From Variovorax terrae (GTDB lineage: Bacteria; Pseudomonadota; Gammaproteobacteria; Burkholderiales; Burkholderiaceae_C): a stretch of 64,000 nucleotides of DNA. The notes under the pieces were generated by a model. The model worked only from the letters and a program-made list of their open reading frames with translations. It was not told the DNA's origin and searched no databases. This document shows, one piece after another, positions 1 through 8,541 of the stretch (position 1 is the stretch's first letter; the number at the start of each line of letters is the position of its first letter). The stretch lies in NCBI RefSeq assembly GCF_022809125.1, contig NZ_JALGBI010000003.1, positions 496,001 to 560,000 of the forward strand, given 5' to 3'. Position numbers and translations under genes: made by a program.

Positions 1-2
1 GC

Positions 3-998
3 GCGCTGGAGGGCGAGATCAAGCGCGTGGTGCAGGTGATCGAGCAGTACCCCGAGACCGGACGGCGCGTGTTCCAGCTGGTCTACGACGAGTTCCAGAA
101 ATTCCTCTCCAAGTTCCTCACCGAGAAGGGCGCCACGCAGCGCCTCGTCAGCGTGGCGCAGCAGGTCGAGCAGAAGGAGACGATGGCGATCCAGTACACC
201 ATCGAGATGCGCAACATGCTCAACGACATGCCGGTGCGCGAGGAGATCCGGGAGTTCCTGTTCAAGGTCTGGGCCGAGGTGCTGGCGATGGCGGCGGTCA
301 AGCACGGGCCGCAGCATGCGGACACCATCGCGCTCAAGAAGTCGGCGGCCGACCTGGTGTGGGCCGCCAGCGCCAAGCCCAACCGCAGCGACCGCGCCCG
401 CGTGATCCAGGACCTGCCGCAGCTGCTGCAGCGCCTGCGCCAGGGCATGGACCTGCTGGGCATCGTGGGGCCCGAGCAGGAGATGCGCATCAAGGCCATC
501 GGCGACACGCTGGCCGATGCCTTCCTGTCCAAGACCGAGGCCATCCCCCAGGCGCGCATCGAACTCATGGCCCAGCGGCTGGCCCACCTGGAGGATTTCG
601 TCAGCGACGACGATGCCGGCGACCTGCCGCTGGACACCGAGAGCATCGAGATGATGCTGGGCATCGATGCCTCGGACATCGAGGTGGTGGCCGACGGCGG
701 CTCGCAGCCCAGCGATGCGATGCGGGCCTGGGCCCAGGAGCTGCAGCTGGGCACCTGGTTCACGCTGGACCACAACGGCAAGCTCAGCCAGGTGCAGTTC
801 GTGTGGTGCAGCGACCGCAAGCAGCTCCACCTGTTCGCCTCGGCCGCCGGCCGCAGCTACCTGATCCAGGCGCGGCGCCTGGCGGCCTACCTGCAGGCCG
901 GCTTGCTGGTGCCGGCCGAGGAAGAGGCGCTCACCGTGCGCGCCACGCGCGACGCGCTGGCCAAGCTCGAGGCCAATCCCGAGCGGCTGCTGAGCTGA
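3..998 (+). CDS. DUF1631-type protein, C-terminal part (5' end outside window)
   Basis: The reading frame is open to the left edge, with sense codons before the GTG at 27, so this is the C-terminal 331 residues of a longer protein. The helical stretch with VREFLFKVWAEVLAMAAVKHG, followed by a block on PQLLQRLRQGMDLLG, resembles the C-terminal half of DUF1631 proteins, which are usually much longer. The end (GTWFTLDHNGKLSQVQFVW onward) looks like the small beta-rich PilZ-like tail of that family. Family function is not established. The family call is from memory of its style, so moderate confidence; the coding frame itself is certain. Confidence 0.7.
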   Translation, partial: ALEGEIKRVVQVIEQYPETGRRVFQLVYDEFQKFLSKFLTEKGATQRLVSVAQQVEQKETMAIQYTIEMRNMLNDMPVREEIREFLFKVWAEVLAMAAVKHGPQHADTIALKKSAADLVWAASAKPNRSDRARVIQDLPQLLQRLRQGMDLLGIVGPEQEMRIKAIGDTLADAFLSKTEAIPQARIELMAQRLAHLEDFVSDDDAGDLPLDTESIEMMLGIDASDIEVVADGGSQPSDAMRAWAQELQLGTWFTLDHNGKLSQVQFVWCSDRKQLHLFASAAGRSYLIQARRLAAYLQAGLLVPAEEEALTVRATRDALAKLEANPERLLS

Positions 999-1028
999 GC
1001 CGCGCGGAACCGTTCGCCAGCGGGCTCG

Positions 1029-2018
1029 CTACTGCAGCGCGATCGTGACCGCGCCCGCGGCGCAGCTGGGCGAGTAGGTGTAGTTGAGGTTGACCGCGCC
1101 GGCCGCGCCGCCCTGCCCCGCCACGGCCTGGCTGAGCGAGCTGTTGCCGGCGTTGCAGGAGCCGGCGGCGATGCCGGAGATGCAGTAGTTCAGGTTCAGC
1201 GGCACGCTGATGCCACCGGTCGAGACGGTGCCCTGCACGTTCACGCCGCAGCTGCCACTGCCGCCACCTACGCCCGTGCCGCCGATGCTGACGCCATTTT
1301 CATTGAAGCTGAAGCTCAGCGTGGTGCCGTTGATGCCGTTGTAGGCGGCCTGGAAACCGGCTTGCAGCGCGCCCGGCGTGCTCCAGGCCATCAGGGTCGC
1401 GAGCGAGCCGCCGTTCTGCACATACTGCGACACGCCGCGCAGCGCCTGGCCGTAGGCATTGAGGGTGCCGGTGACGGACGGCAGGGTGGTGGCCAGGTTG
1501 ACCGTGCCCAGCTGGAACTGCGTGCCCACGCTGTTGAGCGCCGCCCCGTAGTTGCGGACCGTGGCGCCGCCGCCGGCGCGCTGCGCCATGCTGTAGGCGA
1601 TGGTGGTCAGCGGCGTGACGATGCCGGTGATGGTGCCGCCCTCCGAGCCCGAGGTGGTCATGACCCGCATCGTGTCCGTCAGAGGCCGGGTGGCGCCGCT
1701 GGCCTCGTCGGTGTAGCTGCCGCCGGTCACTTCGATCAGCAGGTCGCCCTTGTACGGAACGGTCAGGCTGTAGCTGCCGCGCGCGTCGGTGCTGGCGGTG
1801 CCCAGCGAGGCGCCGCGCACACCCGCGCTGTTCACCGCGTAGAGCGTGACCGTGGCATTCGCCACCGGCCCCTTCACGGCGGCGCCCGTCACGGTGGTGG
1901 CGCCGCCATTGCCGGCGGCGGCGATCAGCCCGTCGCCGCCGCCGCAGGCCGTGATCAGACCGGCCGCGGCCAGTCCTGAAAGCAGAAGCCACCAGGGCCG
2001 GTGGAAAGGGTGCCGCAT
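1029..2018 (-). CDS. Putative lipoprotein with carboxypeptidase-regulatory-like domain
   Basis: A 329-residue exported protein. I chose the ATG at 2018 because GGAG lies six bases upstream and a signal peptide with lipobox LITAC (Cys25) follows directly; an upstream ATG at 2081 would bury the signal. Residues about 35-100 (VKGPVANATVTLYAV, then GSYSLTVPYKGDLLIEVTGG) look like a carboxypeptidase-regulatory or Ig-like beta domain. The rest is rich in Gly, Ser, Thr and Asn and contains Cys pairs near the C-terminus. Likely anchored in the outer membrane or periplasm. No enzyme motif is visible and the function is unknown. Confidence 0.75.
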   Translation of the reverse strand: MRHPFHRPWWLLLSGLAAAGLITACGGGDGLIAAAGNGGATTVTGAAVKGPVANATVTLYAVNSAGVRGASLGTASTDARGSYSLTVPYKGDLLIEVTGGSYTDEASGATRPLTDTMRVMTTSGSEGGTITGIVTPLTTIAYSMAQRAGGGATVRNYGAALNSVGTQFQLGTVNLATTLPSVTGTLNAYGQALRGVSQYVQNGGSLATLMAWSTPGALQAGFQAAYNGINGTTLSFSFNENGVSIGGTGVGGGSGSCGVNVQGTVSTGGISVPLNLNYCISGIAAGSCNAGNSSLSQAVAGQGGAAGAVNLNYTYSPSCAAGAVTIALQ

Positions 2019-2081
2019 ACGTTCTCCAGGGGTGAAACACAGATGGAGAGCGATTCTGGTGGCGGGTCCCGATCCGGTCAC

Positions 2082-2120
2082 CCCCCTGATCGGGGGGCCG
2101 ATCCCCCTTCGATCAGGGGG
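2082..2120. repeat. Strong hairpin between smg and the lipoprotein gene
   Basis: An exact 11-bp inverted repeat, CCCCCTGATCG at 2082-2092 and CGATCAGGGGG at 2110-2120, encloses a loop that itself carries a G-run pairing with a C-run. It lies after the smg stop and before the lipoprotein RBS, both on the minus strand. There is no T-tract, so it is not a classical intrinsic terminator; it may stabilise mRNA ends or be a REP-like unit. Confidence 0.55.
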
Positions 2121-2142
2121 TGGCGATGCAGAAGAAGCGGCG

Positions 2143-2631
2143 TCAGTGCGCGATGCGCGACTCGGTGTCGTCGCAGAGCTCGTCGAGCACCAGCGCGTCG
2201 GGCTCGACGCCGGCGCTCCAGTAGACCATGAGCACGATGATCTTGAGGTCGTCCAGCGACATCGGGCCGCCGGGCACGGCCATGGCGCGGTCCATGACGA
2301 TTTCCCGCATCGGCGCGGGCAGCACGCCCGAGGTTTCGAGGAAGCTCACAAAGCCCAGCGCCTCGGCGCCCAGGTGATCCTGCTCGGCGCTGGAATAGAC
2401 GCGAAGGCTGGTGGGCGACTGCTGCTGGATCGGGGGCAGGTCTGGGCTGGCCGGGAGGGTGATGCGGGTGTGGCGGGCGGCCAGGTTGAGGCCGTCGAGC
2501 CAGGCCAGCGCGGCCTCGATTTCGTCGCTGTCGAAGCCCACGGCACTGAGCTTGCGCCCCAACTGCTTCAGTTCAGGACACGCATCGCCTCGCCAGTAGT
2601 TTTCGTAGACGAACACGAGCACTTCAAACAT
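2143..2631 (-). CDS. smg: Smg family protein (DUF494)
   Basis: A 162-residue protein beginning MFEVLVFVYENYW, the typical start of the Smg/DUF494 family. The start at 2631 is preferred over 2655 because of this conserved N-terminus and a GGGG stretch just upstream. Smg is a small helical protein of unknown biochemical role, almost always encoded next to dprA, as here (64 bp downstream of it on the same strand). The family assignment is solid from sequence and neighbour. Confidence 0.88.
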   Translation of the reverse strand: MFEVLVFVYENYWRGDACPELKQLGRKLSAVGFDSDEIEAALAWLDGLNLAARHTRITLPASPDLPPIQQQSPTSLRVYSSAEQDHLGAEALGFVSFLETSGVLPAPMREIVMDRAMAVPGGPMSLDDLKIIVLMVYWSAGVEPDALVLDELCDDTESRIAH

Positions 2632-2695
2632 GGCCCCAATATAGCGCAGAACCACGGCGCGGGGAGAAGTCTGCCGCCGGTGTTGCGGAGCGGCA

Positions 2696-3910
2696 TCAGC
2701 CCGCGCCGAGGCGCTGGAACAGGCCGCCCGGCAGGCGCGCGACCTGGCCTTCGAGCTCCAGCTCCAGCAGCCGGGCCTGCAGCTCGGGCGCCGGCAGGCC
2801 GGTGCGCGCCATCAGCGCGTCCAGGCTCACCGGGTCGTGGCCGAGCCGCTGCAGCAGCGTGCTTTCAGGCTCTTTAGAGGCGGAGGTCCGCGTGCCCTGG
2901 TCCTTGGGTGCTATCGAATCAGGAGCGGCCGGTAGCCGCAGCTCTTCCAGCACGTCCTGCGCCGACTCCACCAGCTTGGCGCCCTGCTTGATCAGCGCAT
3001 GGCAGCCGCGCGACTGGGTGGCGTGGATCGAGCCCGGGATGGCGAACACATCCTTGCCCTGCTCGACCGCCAGCCGCGCGGTGATCAGCGAGCCCGACTG
3101 CAGGGCCGCCTCCACCACCAGCGTGCCGCGCGAGAGGCCCGCGATCAGCCGGTTGCGCCTGGGGAAGTTGGCCGCCAGCGGCGGCGTGCCCAGCGGGTAT
3201 TCGCTGATCAGCAGGCCCCGGCGCGCGATGCGGCGCGCCAGCTCGAGGTGCTGCTTCGGGTAGACCCGGTCCAGCCCGGTGCCGACCACCGCGATGGTGG
3301 CCAGGCCCGCGTCCGGCGCCGCGCCTTCGAGCGCGCCCTCGTGGGCCGCGCCATCCACGCCCAGCGCGAGGCCCGACACCACGGTCAGGCCGGCCGCACT
3401 GAGCGCCCGCGCGAACTGGCGTGCATTGGCGGCGCCTTGCGGCGTAGGGTTGCGGCTGCCCACGATGGCGATGCTGCGCGACAGGCTGCTTGCTATCGTT
3501 TCTGTAGCTGAAAATGACCCACCGGCCTGGACCTCGGGCGGATTTGATTCAAAATCTGCGCTGCCCAGCAGGTACAGCATCAGGGGCGGGTCTTCGAGGC
3601 TCAGCAGCGCCGCCGGGTAGTCGGTATCGCCCAGCACCAGCACGCGGCGCCGGCCGGGCTGCGCCGCCTCGGGGTCGGCCGGGCCGTGCAGCCATTGCCA
3701 GGTGGCGTCGAGCTGCGCCGCCAGGGTGGGCGGTTCGCTGCGCAGGGCGCCGGCCTGCGCCAGGCTCACCACCTGCTGGAGCGCGCTCGCGGGTTGTCCG
3801 AACACCGCCTGCGGCAGGCCGAAGGCGGCCAGCAGCCGGCGCGCGCTGTCGTTGCCCACGCCCGGGGTGAGCGTCAGGCGCAGCCAGGCGGCCAGTTCAT
3901 CGCGCTCCAT
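2696..3910 (-). CDS. dprA: DNA-processing protein DprA
   Basis: A 404-residue DprA/Smf protein, which in transformation protects incoming single-stranded DNA and loads RecA. The Rossmann-like core is clear: SIAIVGSRNPTPQG (from about 146), GLTVVSGLALGVDGAAH, then NFPRRNRLIAGLS and VVEAALQSGSLITA. A C-terminal winged-helix (about 350-402) follows. Two copies of the 60-bp repeat sit in frame: one just before the Rossmann motif (about 120-143) and one in the linker before the winged helix (about 329-348). Neither touches the catalytic-like core, so the gene is probably functional. It is followed by smg. Confidence 0.95.
   Translation of the reverse strand: MERDELAAWLRLTLTPGVGNDSARRLLAAFGLPQAVFGQPASALQQVVSLAQAGALRSEPPTLAAQLDATWQWLHGPADPEAAQPGRRRVLVLGDTDYPAALLSLEDPPLMLYLLGSADFESNPPEVQAGGSFSATETIASSLSRSIAIVGSRNPTPQGAANARQFARALSAAGLTVVSGLALGVDGAAHEGALEGAAPDAGLATIAVVGTGLDRVYPKQHLELARRIARRGLLISEYPLGTPPLAANFPRRNRLIAGLSRGTLVVEAALQSGSLITARLAVEQGKDVFAIPGSIHATQSRGCHALIKQGAKLVESAQDVLEELRLPAAPDSIAPKDQGTRTSASKEPESTLLQRLGHDPVSLDALMARTGLPAPELQARLLELELEGQVARLPGGLFQRLGAG
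2867..2926 (-). repeat. 60-bp dispersed repeat, copy D (inside dprA)
   Basis: Read on the minus strand it starts GCTCCTGATTCGATAGC and carries GGAC at element positions 38-41, the two anchors shared by all copies. It encodes dprA residues 329-348 (APDSIAPKDQGTRTS at its start) in the same frame as the copies in the glycosylase, EamA transporter, thioredoxin and caspase genes. Confidence 0.75.
3492..3551 (+). repeat. 60-bp dispersed repeat, copy C (inside dprA, antisense)
   Basis: Starts GCTATCGTTTCTGTAGC with GGAC at element positions 38-41. It lies antisense to dprA; dprA reads through it as residues about 120-140, giving VQAGGSFSATETIASSL, which resembles the peptide made by the antisense copy in purK. 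Confidence 0.75.
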
Positions 3911-3957
3911 GGGGTGCTGCGAAAAGGGGCCAGGGCCCGCGCGCGTGGCGGCGAGCC

Positions 3958-5178
3958 TCAGCGCGGGTTGGTGACGCGGTCGCCGATCTTGACGCCGTCG
4001 GTGATTTCGAGGATCAGCGCGTAGGACAGCTTCTCGAATGGACGGAACACCATCAGCAGGCCGTTGCGCTCGTCCGGCAGCTTGATCTGGGGTTTGGCGG
4101 GATCGGTCTTGTCGACGATGCGCGCGCCGTCCTTCAGGATGGCCATCACGAGGCCGCTTTCCATGCCGTCCTGGGTGCCGCGGTTGATTACCACCACCTG
4201 GTTCTGCGCGGCATTGGTGACGGCGCTGCCGTAGACCGAGACGATGCGGCCCTCCACGCGGTTGTTGGGCGCATGCGGCATGTAGCTCAGCAGCTGGCGC
4301 TCGGGCTCAGGCAGCAGGCGGTCGCCCACGCGCATTTCTTCCTTGGCGCGCACGATGTCGATGGTGGCCGGCACGATGTCGGTCTGCGTCTTGCCGTCCT
4401 TGTTCTGGACCTCGCTGGTGGACTCGCCGCGCACCAGCGAGGCCTTGCCCACGTACTGCGCCTCGTAGCCCAGCACCACGCCGGTGACCGGGTCCTTGAG
4501 CGGCGTGGCGTTGCGGAACACCCGGTAGTCGCGGGACTTGCCCTGTTCGTCAAGCAGCGGCGCGGCGGCGTTGCCGCGCGCATAGGCGCGGTCGCCGCGG
4601 CTGAGCAGCACGCGCTCTTCCTGGGTGGCCACGATGCGCGGCGCCTGCGCCAGCGTGGTTTCGTCCACGATCACGGGCTCGGCCAGGAAGGGCTCGATCA
4701 GGTGCGTCTTGAGCGTCGGCAGGGCGCTGTCGGCCAGGCTGCCGAAGCGCGTGCGCGGCGACACGCGCACGGTGTCGCTGGGCGGGCTGTCGGCGCTGGC
4801 CTCGCGGGTGCGCAGGGTGGCGCGGCCATCCTTCTTGTCCAGGTAGAGCTGCTGGCCGGGGTAGATACGGTGCGGGTTGCGGATGTCCTGCAGGTTCATG
4901 CCCCACAGCTCGGGCCAGCGCCACGGGCTCTTGAGGAACAGGCCGGAGATGGCCCACAGCGTGTCGCCGCGCTGCACGGTGTAGTGGTCGGGCGCATTGG
5001 GCGCCAGCTCGCTCAGGGGCACGCCGGTTTGCGCCACCTGCTCGGCCGTGGCCTTCTGGCCGGACGTGACCGGAAAATTCTGGGCCAGTGCGGGCGCGCT
5101 CGCCAGCAGGGTGCCCGCCAGAGCCGTTGCCAGTGCCGTGGTGTGTACCATCTTGTATGTCGTCATTGTTTGCTGCAT
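3958..5178 (-). CDS. Exported LysM-domain protein
   Basis: A 406-residue protein with a signal peptide (cleavage likely after ASAPALA) and one LysM domain at about 64-114 (HYTVQRGDTLWAISG ... RIYPGQQLYLD), a fold that binds peptidoglycan. The remaining 290 residues have no motif I recognise. The ATG at 5178 is chosen because a G-rich RBS precedes it; the first ATG at 5286 would push the signal peptide inside. This gene is divergent from def, a common arrangement in Burkholderiales. Probably periplasmic and cell-wall associated. Confidence 0.85.
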   Translation of the reverse strand: MQQTMTTYKMVHTTALATALAGTLLASAPALAQNFPVTSGQKATAEQVAQTGVPLSELAPNAPDHYTVQRGDTLWAISGLFLKSPWRWPELWGMNLQDIRNPHRIYPGQQLYLDKKDGRATLRTREASADSPPSDTVRVSPRTRFGSLADSALPTLKTHLIEPFLAEPVIVDETTLAQAPRIVATQEERVLLSRGDRAYARGNAAAPLLDEQGKSRDYRVFRNATPLKDPVTGVVLGYEAQYVGKASLVRGESTSEVQNKDGKTQTDIVPATIDIVRAKEEMRVGDRLLPEPERQLLSYMPHAPNNRVEGRIVSVYGSAVTNAAQNQVVVINRGTQDGMESGLVMAILKDGARIVDKTDPAKPQIKLPDERNGLLMVFRPFEKLSYALILEITDGVKIGDRVTNPR

Positions 5179-5357
5179 CTTGGATGCCCCCCGGGCCTGG
5201 GCCGGAGCCTTGTTCAGGGCGGCGTCCCGGCGGATATGTCTTGACAAATCACTCGCGATTCTGCGCTCAAGCCCTTGATTGGGCAACGTTTATTGGGTTT
5301 TGCCGCTGCCCGAAAAGCGAAAAGTGGCGAAAATAGCGACACCTTCGACGAGATTTC

Positions 5358-5870
5358 ATGGCTTTACTTTCCATTCTTCGCTATCCCGATCCCAAACTGC
5401 ATACGGTGGCCAAGCCCGTGCAGGCGGTGGACGCACGCATCAAGAGCCTGATCGCCGACATGCTCGACACCATGTACGACGCCAATGGCATCGGCCTCGC
5501 GGCCACGCAGATCGACGTGCATGAACGCCTGATCGTGATCGACGTGTCGGAGGAGCGCGACCAGCCGCTGGTGCTGATCAACCCCGAAATCACCTGGGCC
5601 AGCGCCGAGCGGCACATCAGCGAGGAAGGCTGTCTGTCGGTGCCCGGCATCTACGACGGTGTGGAACGCGCCGCCGCGGTGAAGGTGAAGGCGCTGGACG
5701 GCGAGGGCCAGCTGCGCACGCTCGAAGCCGAGGGCCTGCTGGCCGTCTGCATCCAGCACGAGATGGACCACCTGATGGGCAAGGTGTTTGTCGAATACCT
5801 CTCGCCGCTCAAGCGCAACCGCATCAAGACCAAGATGCTGAAGGCGCAACGCGAGGCGGAAAAGGCCTGA
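5358..5870 (+). CDS. def: Peptide deformylase
   Basis: A 170-residue metalloenzyme that removes the formyl group from the N-terminal methionine of new proteins. All three family motifs are present: GIGLAATQ (44-51), EGCLS (90-94) and HEMDH (134-138), giving metal ligands Cys92, His134 and His138 and the catalytic Glu135. The usual Pro in motif 1 is Thr here (AATQ), seen in some bacterial homologues. def and fmt normally form an operon; here fmt begins more than 4 kb downstream after three other genes on the same strand. Confidence 0.96.
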   Translation: MALLSILRYPDPKLHTVAKPVQAVDARIKSLIADMLDTMYDANGIGLAATQIDVHERLIVIDVSEERDQPLVLINPEITWASAERHISEEGCLSVPGIYDGVERAAAVKVKALDGEGQLRTLEAEGLLAVCIQHEMDHLMGKVFVEYLSPLKRNRIKTKMLKAQREAEKA

Positions 5871-5899
5871 GCCCGCCGGTGGGCTCCTGGGAGACTGCC

Positions 5900-6397
5900 A
5901 TGAACCTGCGAATGCTGCTGATGCCGTGGATCGCCGCCGCGGCCCTCGGGGCGGGCTGCGCCAGCGACCCGTTCCCTACCTTTGACGTGGCCCCCGGCAC
6001 GCCGCGCGAGGCCGTGCTGGCGCGCTTCGGTCCACCCACGCGCACCGTGCCGCTGGCCTCGGGCGAGCGCCTGCAGTACTCATCCCAGCCGGCCGGGCAG
6101 TTCGCGGTGATGGTGGACCTCGACGCGGCGGGCCGCGTGCTGCAGGCGCGCCAGGTGCTGACCGCCGCCGAGTTCGCGCGCATCCGGCCCGGCCAATGGA
6201 CGCGGGGCGACGTCGAGCGCGAGTTCGGCCGGCCGGCCACGGTGGACCACACCCGCGACTGGGCCGGCGACATCCTCACCTACCGCTGGACCGACGGCAG
6301 CGACATGTTCTTCTGGGTCTACGTGGACGGCCAGGGCCTCGTGCAGCGCACGCAGCAGGGCATGGAATTCCGCAACGCGCCGAACGACCGTTCGTAG
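5900..6397 (+). CDS. Small lipoprotein with SmpA/OmlA (BamE)-like repeats
   Basis: A 165-residue protein. The ATG at 5900 is preceded by GGGAG at seven bases and followed by a signal peptide with Cys20 (GAGCASD). Two related segments, GTPREAVLARFGPPTRTVPL and a second around RPGQWTRGDVEREFGRPATV, each look like the two-helix/three-strand SmpA/OmlA unit found in BamE. It may therefore be an outer-membrane-associated lipoprotein, but it is not clearly BamE itself. It sits 29 bp after def on the same strand and probably shares its transcript. Confidence 0.75.
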   Translation: MNLRMLLMPWIAAAALGAGCASDPFPTFDVAPGTPREAVLARFGPPTRTVPLASGERLQYSSQPAGQFAVMVDLDAAGRVLQARQVLTAAEFARIRPGQWTRGDVEREFGRPATVDHTRDWAGDILTYRWTDGSDMFFWVYVDGQGLVQRTQQGMEFRNAPNDRS

Positions 6398-6469
6398 CCG
6401 CGCGCCGCGTCCGGGCGCCCCGGTTCATGGGATGATCGGGGCCTGACTTCCGTATCCGTCCTGATCGTG

Positions 6470-8530
6470 ATGCCTCATTCCTTACCGCATCGGCCGCATT
6501 TGTTCCTGACGCGCTTGGCGTTGCTCATGCTTCTGGCTGCGGCGCTGGCCGGCATCCGGACGGCGCAGGCGCAGGAAAGCCGCATGGCGCTGCTGATCGG
6601 CAATGCCCAGTACAAGTTCTCGCCCCTGCGCAACCCGGTCAACGACGTGCGGCTGATGGAAGCCGCGCTCAAGGAGGCGGGGTTCCAGGTGCAGCGGGCG
6701 GAAAACGTGAGCCGCCGCGACATGCAGCGCCTGATCCGCGCCTTCGGCGACAGGCTCAAGCAAAGCGGCGGCGTGGGCCTGTTCTACTTTTCGGGCCACG
6801 GCCTGCAGATGAAGGGCGCCAACTACCTCGTGCCGGTGGACGCCGACATCCGCGCCGAAGAAGAGGTGGCCTACGACTCGGTGGACGCGCAGTCGGTGCT
6901 CGACAAGATGGAGGCGGCGGGCAACCGCATGAACCTGCTGATCCTCGACGCCTGCCGCAGCAATCCCTTTCCCAACAGCTCGCGGGCGGCCGCGGTCGGG
7001 CTGGCCCAGATGAATGCGCCCTCGGGCAGCTTGGTGGCTTATTCCACGGCGCCGGGCTCGGTGGCGCTCGACGGACGCGGCAGCAACAGCCCCTACACCC
7101 AGCATTTGGCCCAGGCCATCGTGCAACCCGGTGTGCCGGTGGAAGAGGTGTTCAAGCAGGTGCGCACCGCTGTGCGCAGGGAAACCCGCAATGCCCAGAC
7201 GCCCTGGGAGAACACGGCGCTCGAAGGACAGTTCTTCTTCAAGCCGTCGCTGGTGCAGACGTCAGCCACGGCCCCGGCGCAGCCCCCGGGAACGACCGAC
7301 CCTGCCGCCATCGATCTGGCCTTCTGGGACAGCATCAAGGCCAGCAGCCAGGCGGCCGAACTGGAGGCCTATCTGTCGCAGTTTCCCGAAGGGCGCTTTG
7401 CAGCGTTGGCGAGGGCTCGACTGGCGAGTGCGAAGCCTGCGGGGGGCTCTGTGCAGGCTTCTCCCGGTCCCATGGCGGCAAGCCTGTTGCCACCGGGGCC
7501 GTCCTCACGCAACGCCGAGGGACGGCTCACGATCAAGAACGAACTGACGGGGCAGCAGAGCGTCGTGGACGTCCGGGTCGCGACCGAAACGGAGTCGGCC
7601 ACGACCTACAGCTCGGGCGACGTGATCGCCAACGACGGCCGGGCGCTGACGGCCCGGTTCGGCAGCTACGTCGGCACGGCGATGTCTGGTGCGCTGTGGC
7701 GCTTCCCCCTCCGCGCGGGCGACGGAGGCACCGCGCAGCTTCAGTTCGAGGGGGGTAGCACCTGGGGCGATTTTTCCTGGCGGGTGGTCTCCGTTGCCAA
7801 CGGAATTGCGAAGATTGAAGCCCAGATCGGCATTCCCTCCAACGGCCTTGTGCGCGCGCGCCGGTTCGGAACCTGGAGGGCCGAGTTTCGTGAGCAGGAG
7901 ACATTGGCCTCGCGTTCGCAGCTTCAGGTGCGCCTGGACAGTGGCGGGGCCCAGAGTCCCGACGTGGTTTCTACGGTATGGCAGCCCAATGCCGTGCCGG
8001 CCTCCGCGCTCGGCAACTCCGCCGTCTTGGGCCGCATGCTCATCAGGGATGCGCTCTATGGCCAGACCCAGGAGATCGGCGTCGAGGTGACCGAGCGCAC
8101 GCCCCGACGGACCACCTACAGCACCGGCGACGTGATCGAGGCCAATGGCCAGGTCACGGCCGTGCGCCTGGGGGATCTGGTGGCTTCCGTGCGCAGCGGC
8201 CGTCTGTGGCGCCTGCCGCTGCAAGCGGGAGAGAGCGGCTCGGCCGCTCTCGATATCCGGGGACAGAAAGTGCCGGGCAGCATTGAATGGCGGGTGGTGA
8301 GCCGCCAGGGCGACACCGCAGTGCTGGAGGCCACGCTGAACTACTACGCCGTGACGGCGGCAGGCACGGCGCACAACCTGGAGACCAGCCGCCGCTACGG
8401 GACCTGGACCGGCACTTTCAGGGATGAGCTGCCCCTGGCTGCCAGCTACCGCATGGAAACACGCAACATGACCTACCGCGGCATTCCCGATACCCTGATC
8501 GGTGAGGTTCAAAGGGTGGTCGCGAAGTGA
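6470..8530 (+). CDS. Exported caspase-like (peptidase C14) protein with two C-terminal beta domains
   Basis: A 686-residue protein with a signal peptide ending near AQAQ, so probably periplasmic. The caspase p20-like domain (about 35-240) opens with RMALLIGNAQYKFSPLRNPV and has the catalytic dyad: His110 in FYFSGHG and Cys162 in LILDACR. A linker (AFWDSIKASSQAAELEAYL ... FPEGRF) common in bacterial caspase-like proteins follows. The C-terminus holds two copies of a roughly 150-residue domain, about 345-490 and 515-686, sharing SGDVI, the LWR-PL-AG segment, WRVVS and RR(F/Y)GTW. A GTG at 6467 is an alternative start; neither has a clear RBS. Substrate and role are unknown. Confidence 0.85.
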   Translation: MPHSLPHRPHLFLTRLALLMLLAAALAGIRTAQAQESRMALLIGNAQYKFSPLRNPVNDVRLMEAALKEAGFQVQRAENVSRRDMQRLIRAFGDRLKQSGGVGLFYFSGHGLQMKGANYLVPVDADIRAEEEVAYDSVDAQSVLDKMEAAGNRMNLLILDACRSNPFPNSSRAAAVGLAQMNAPSGSLVAYSTAPGSVALDGRGSNSPYTQHLAQAIVQPGVPVEEVFKQVRTAVRRETRNAQTPWENTALEGQFFFKPSLVQTSATAPAQPPGTTDPAAIDLAFWDSIKASSQAAELEAYLSQFPEGRFAALARARLASAKPAGGSVQASPGPMAASLLPPGPSSRNAEGRLTIKNELTGQQSVVDVRVATETESATTYSSGDVIANDGRALTARFGSYVGTAMSGALWRFPLRAGDGGTAQLQFEGGSTWGDFSWRVVSVANGIAKIEAQIGIPSNGLVRARRFGTWRAEFREQETLASRSQLQVRLDSGGAQSPDVVSTVWQPNAVPASALGNSAVLGRMLIRDALYGQTQEIGVEVTERTPRRTTYSTGDVIEANGQVTAVRLGDLVASVRSGRLWRLPLQAGESGSAALDIRGQKVPGSIEWRVVSRQGDTAVLEATLNYYAVTAAGTAHNLETSRRYGTWTGTFRDELPLAASYRMETRNMTYRGIPDTLIGEVQRVVAK

Positions 8531-8541
8531 GGGAGAGGGTC

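Noticed and set aside
310..330. CATGCGGACA in the first gene, resembling part of the 60-bp repeat
   Set aside because: The AGC anchor is not at the fixed 20-base distance from GGAC and the head palindrome is absent, so it is chance likeness.
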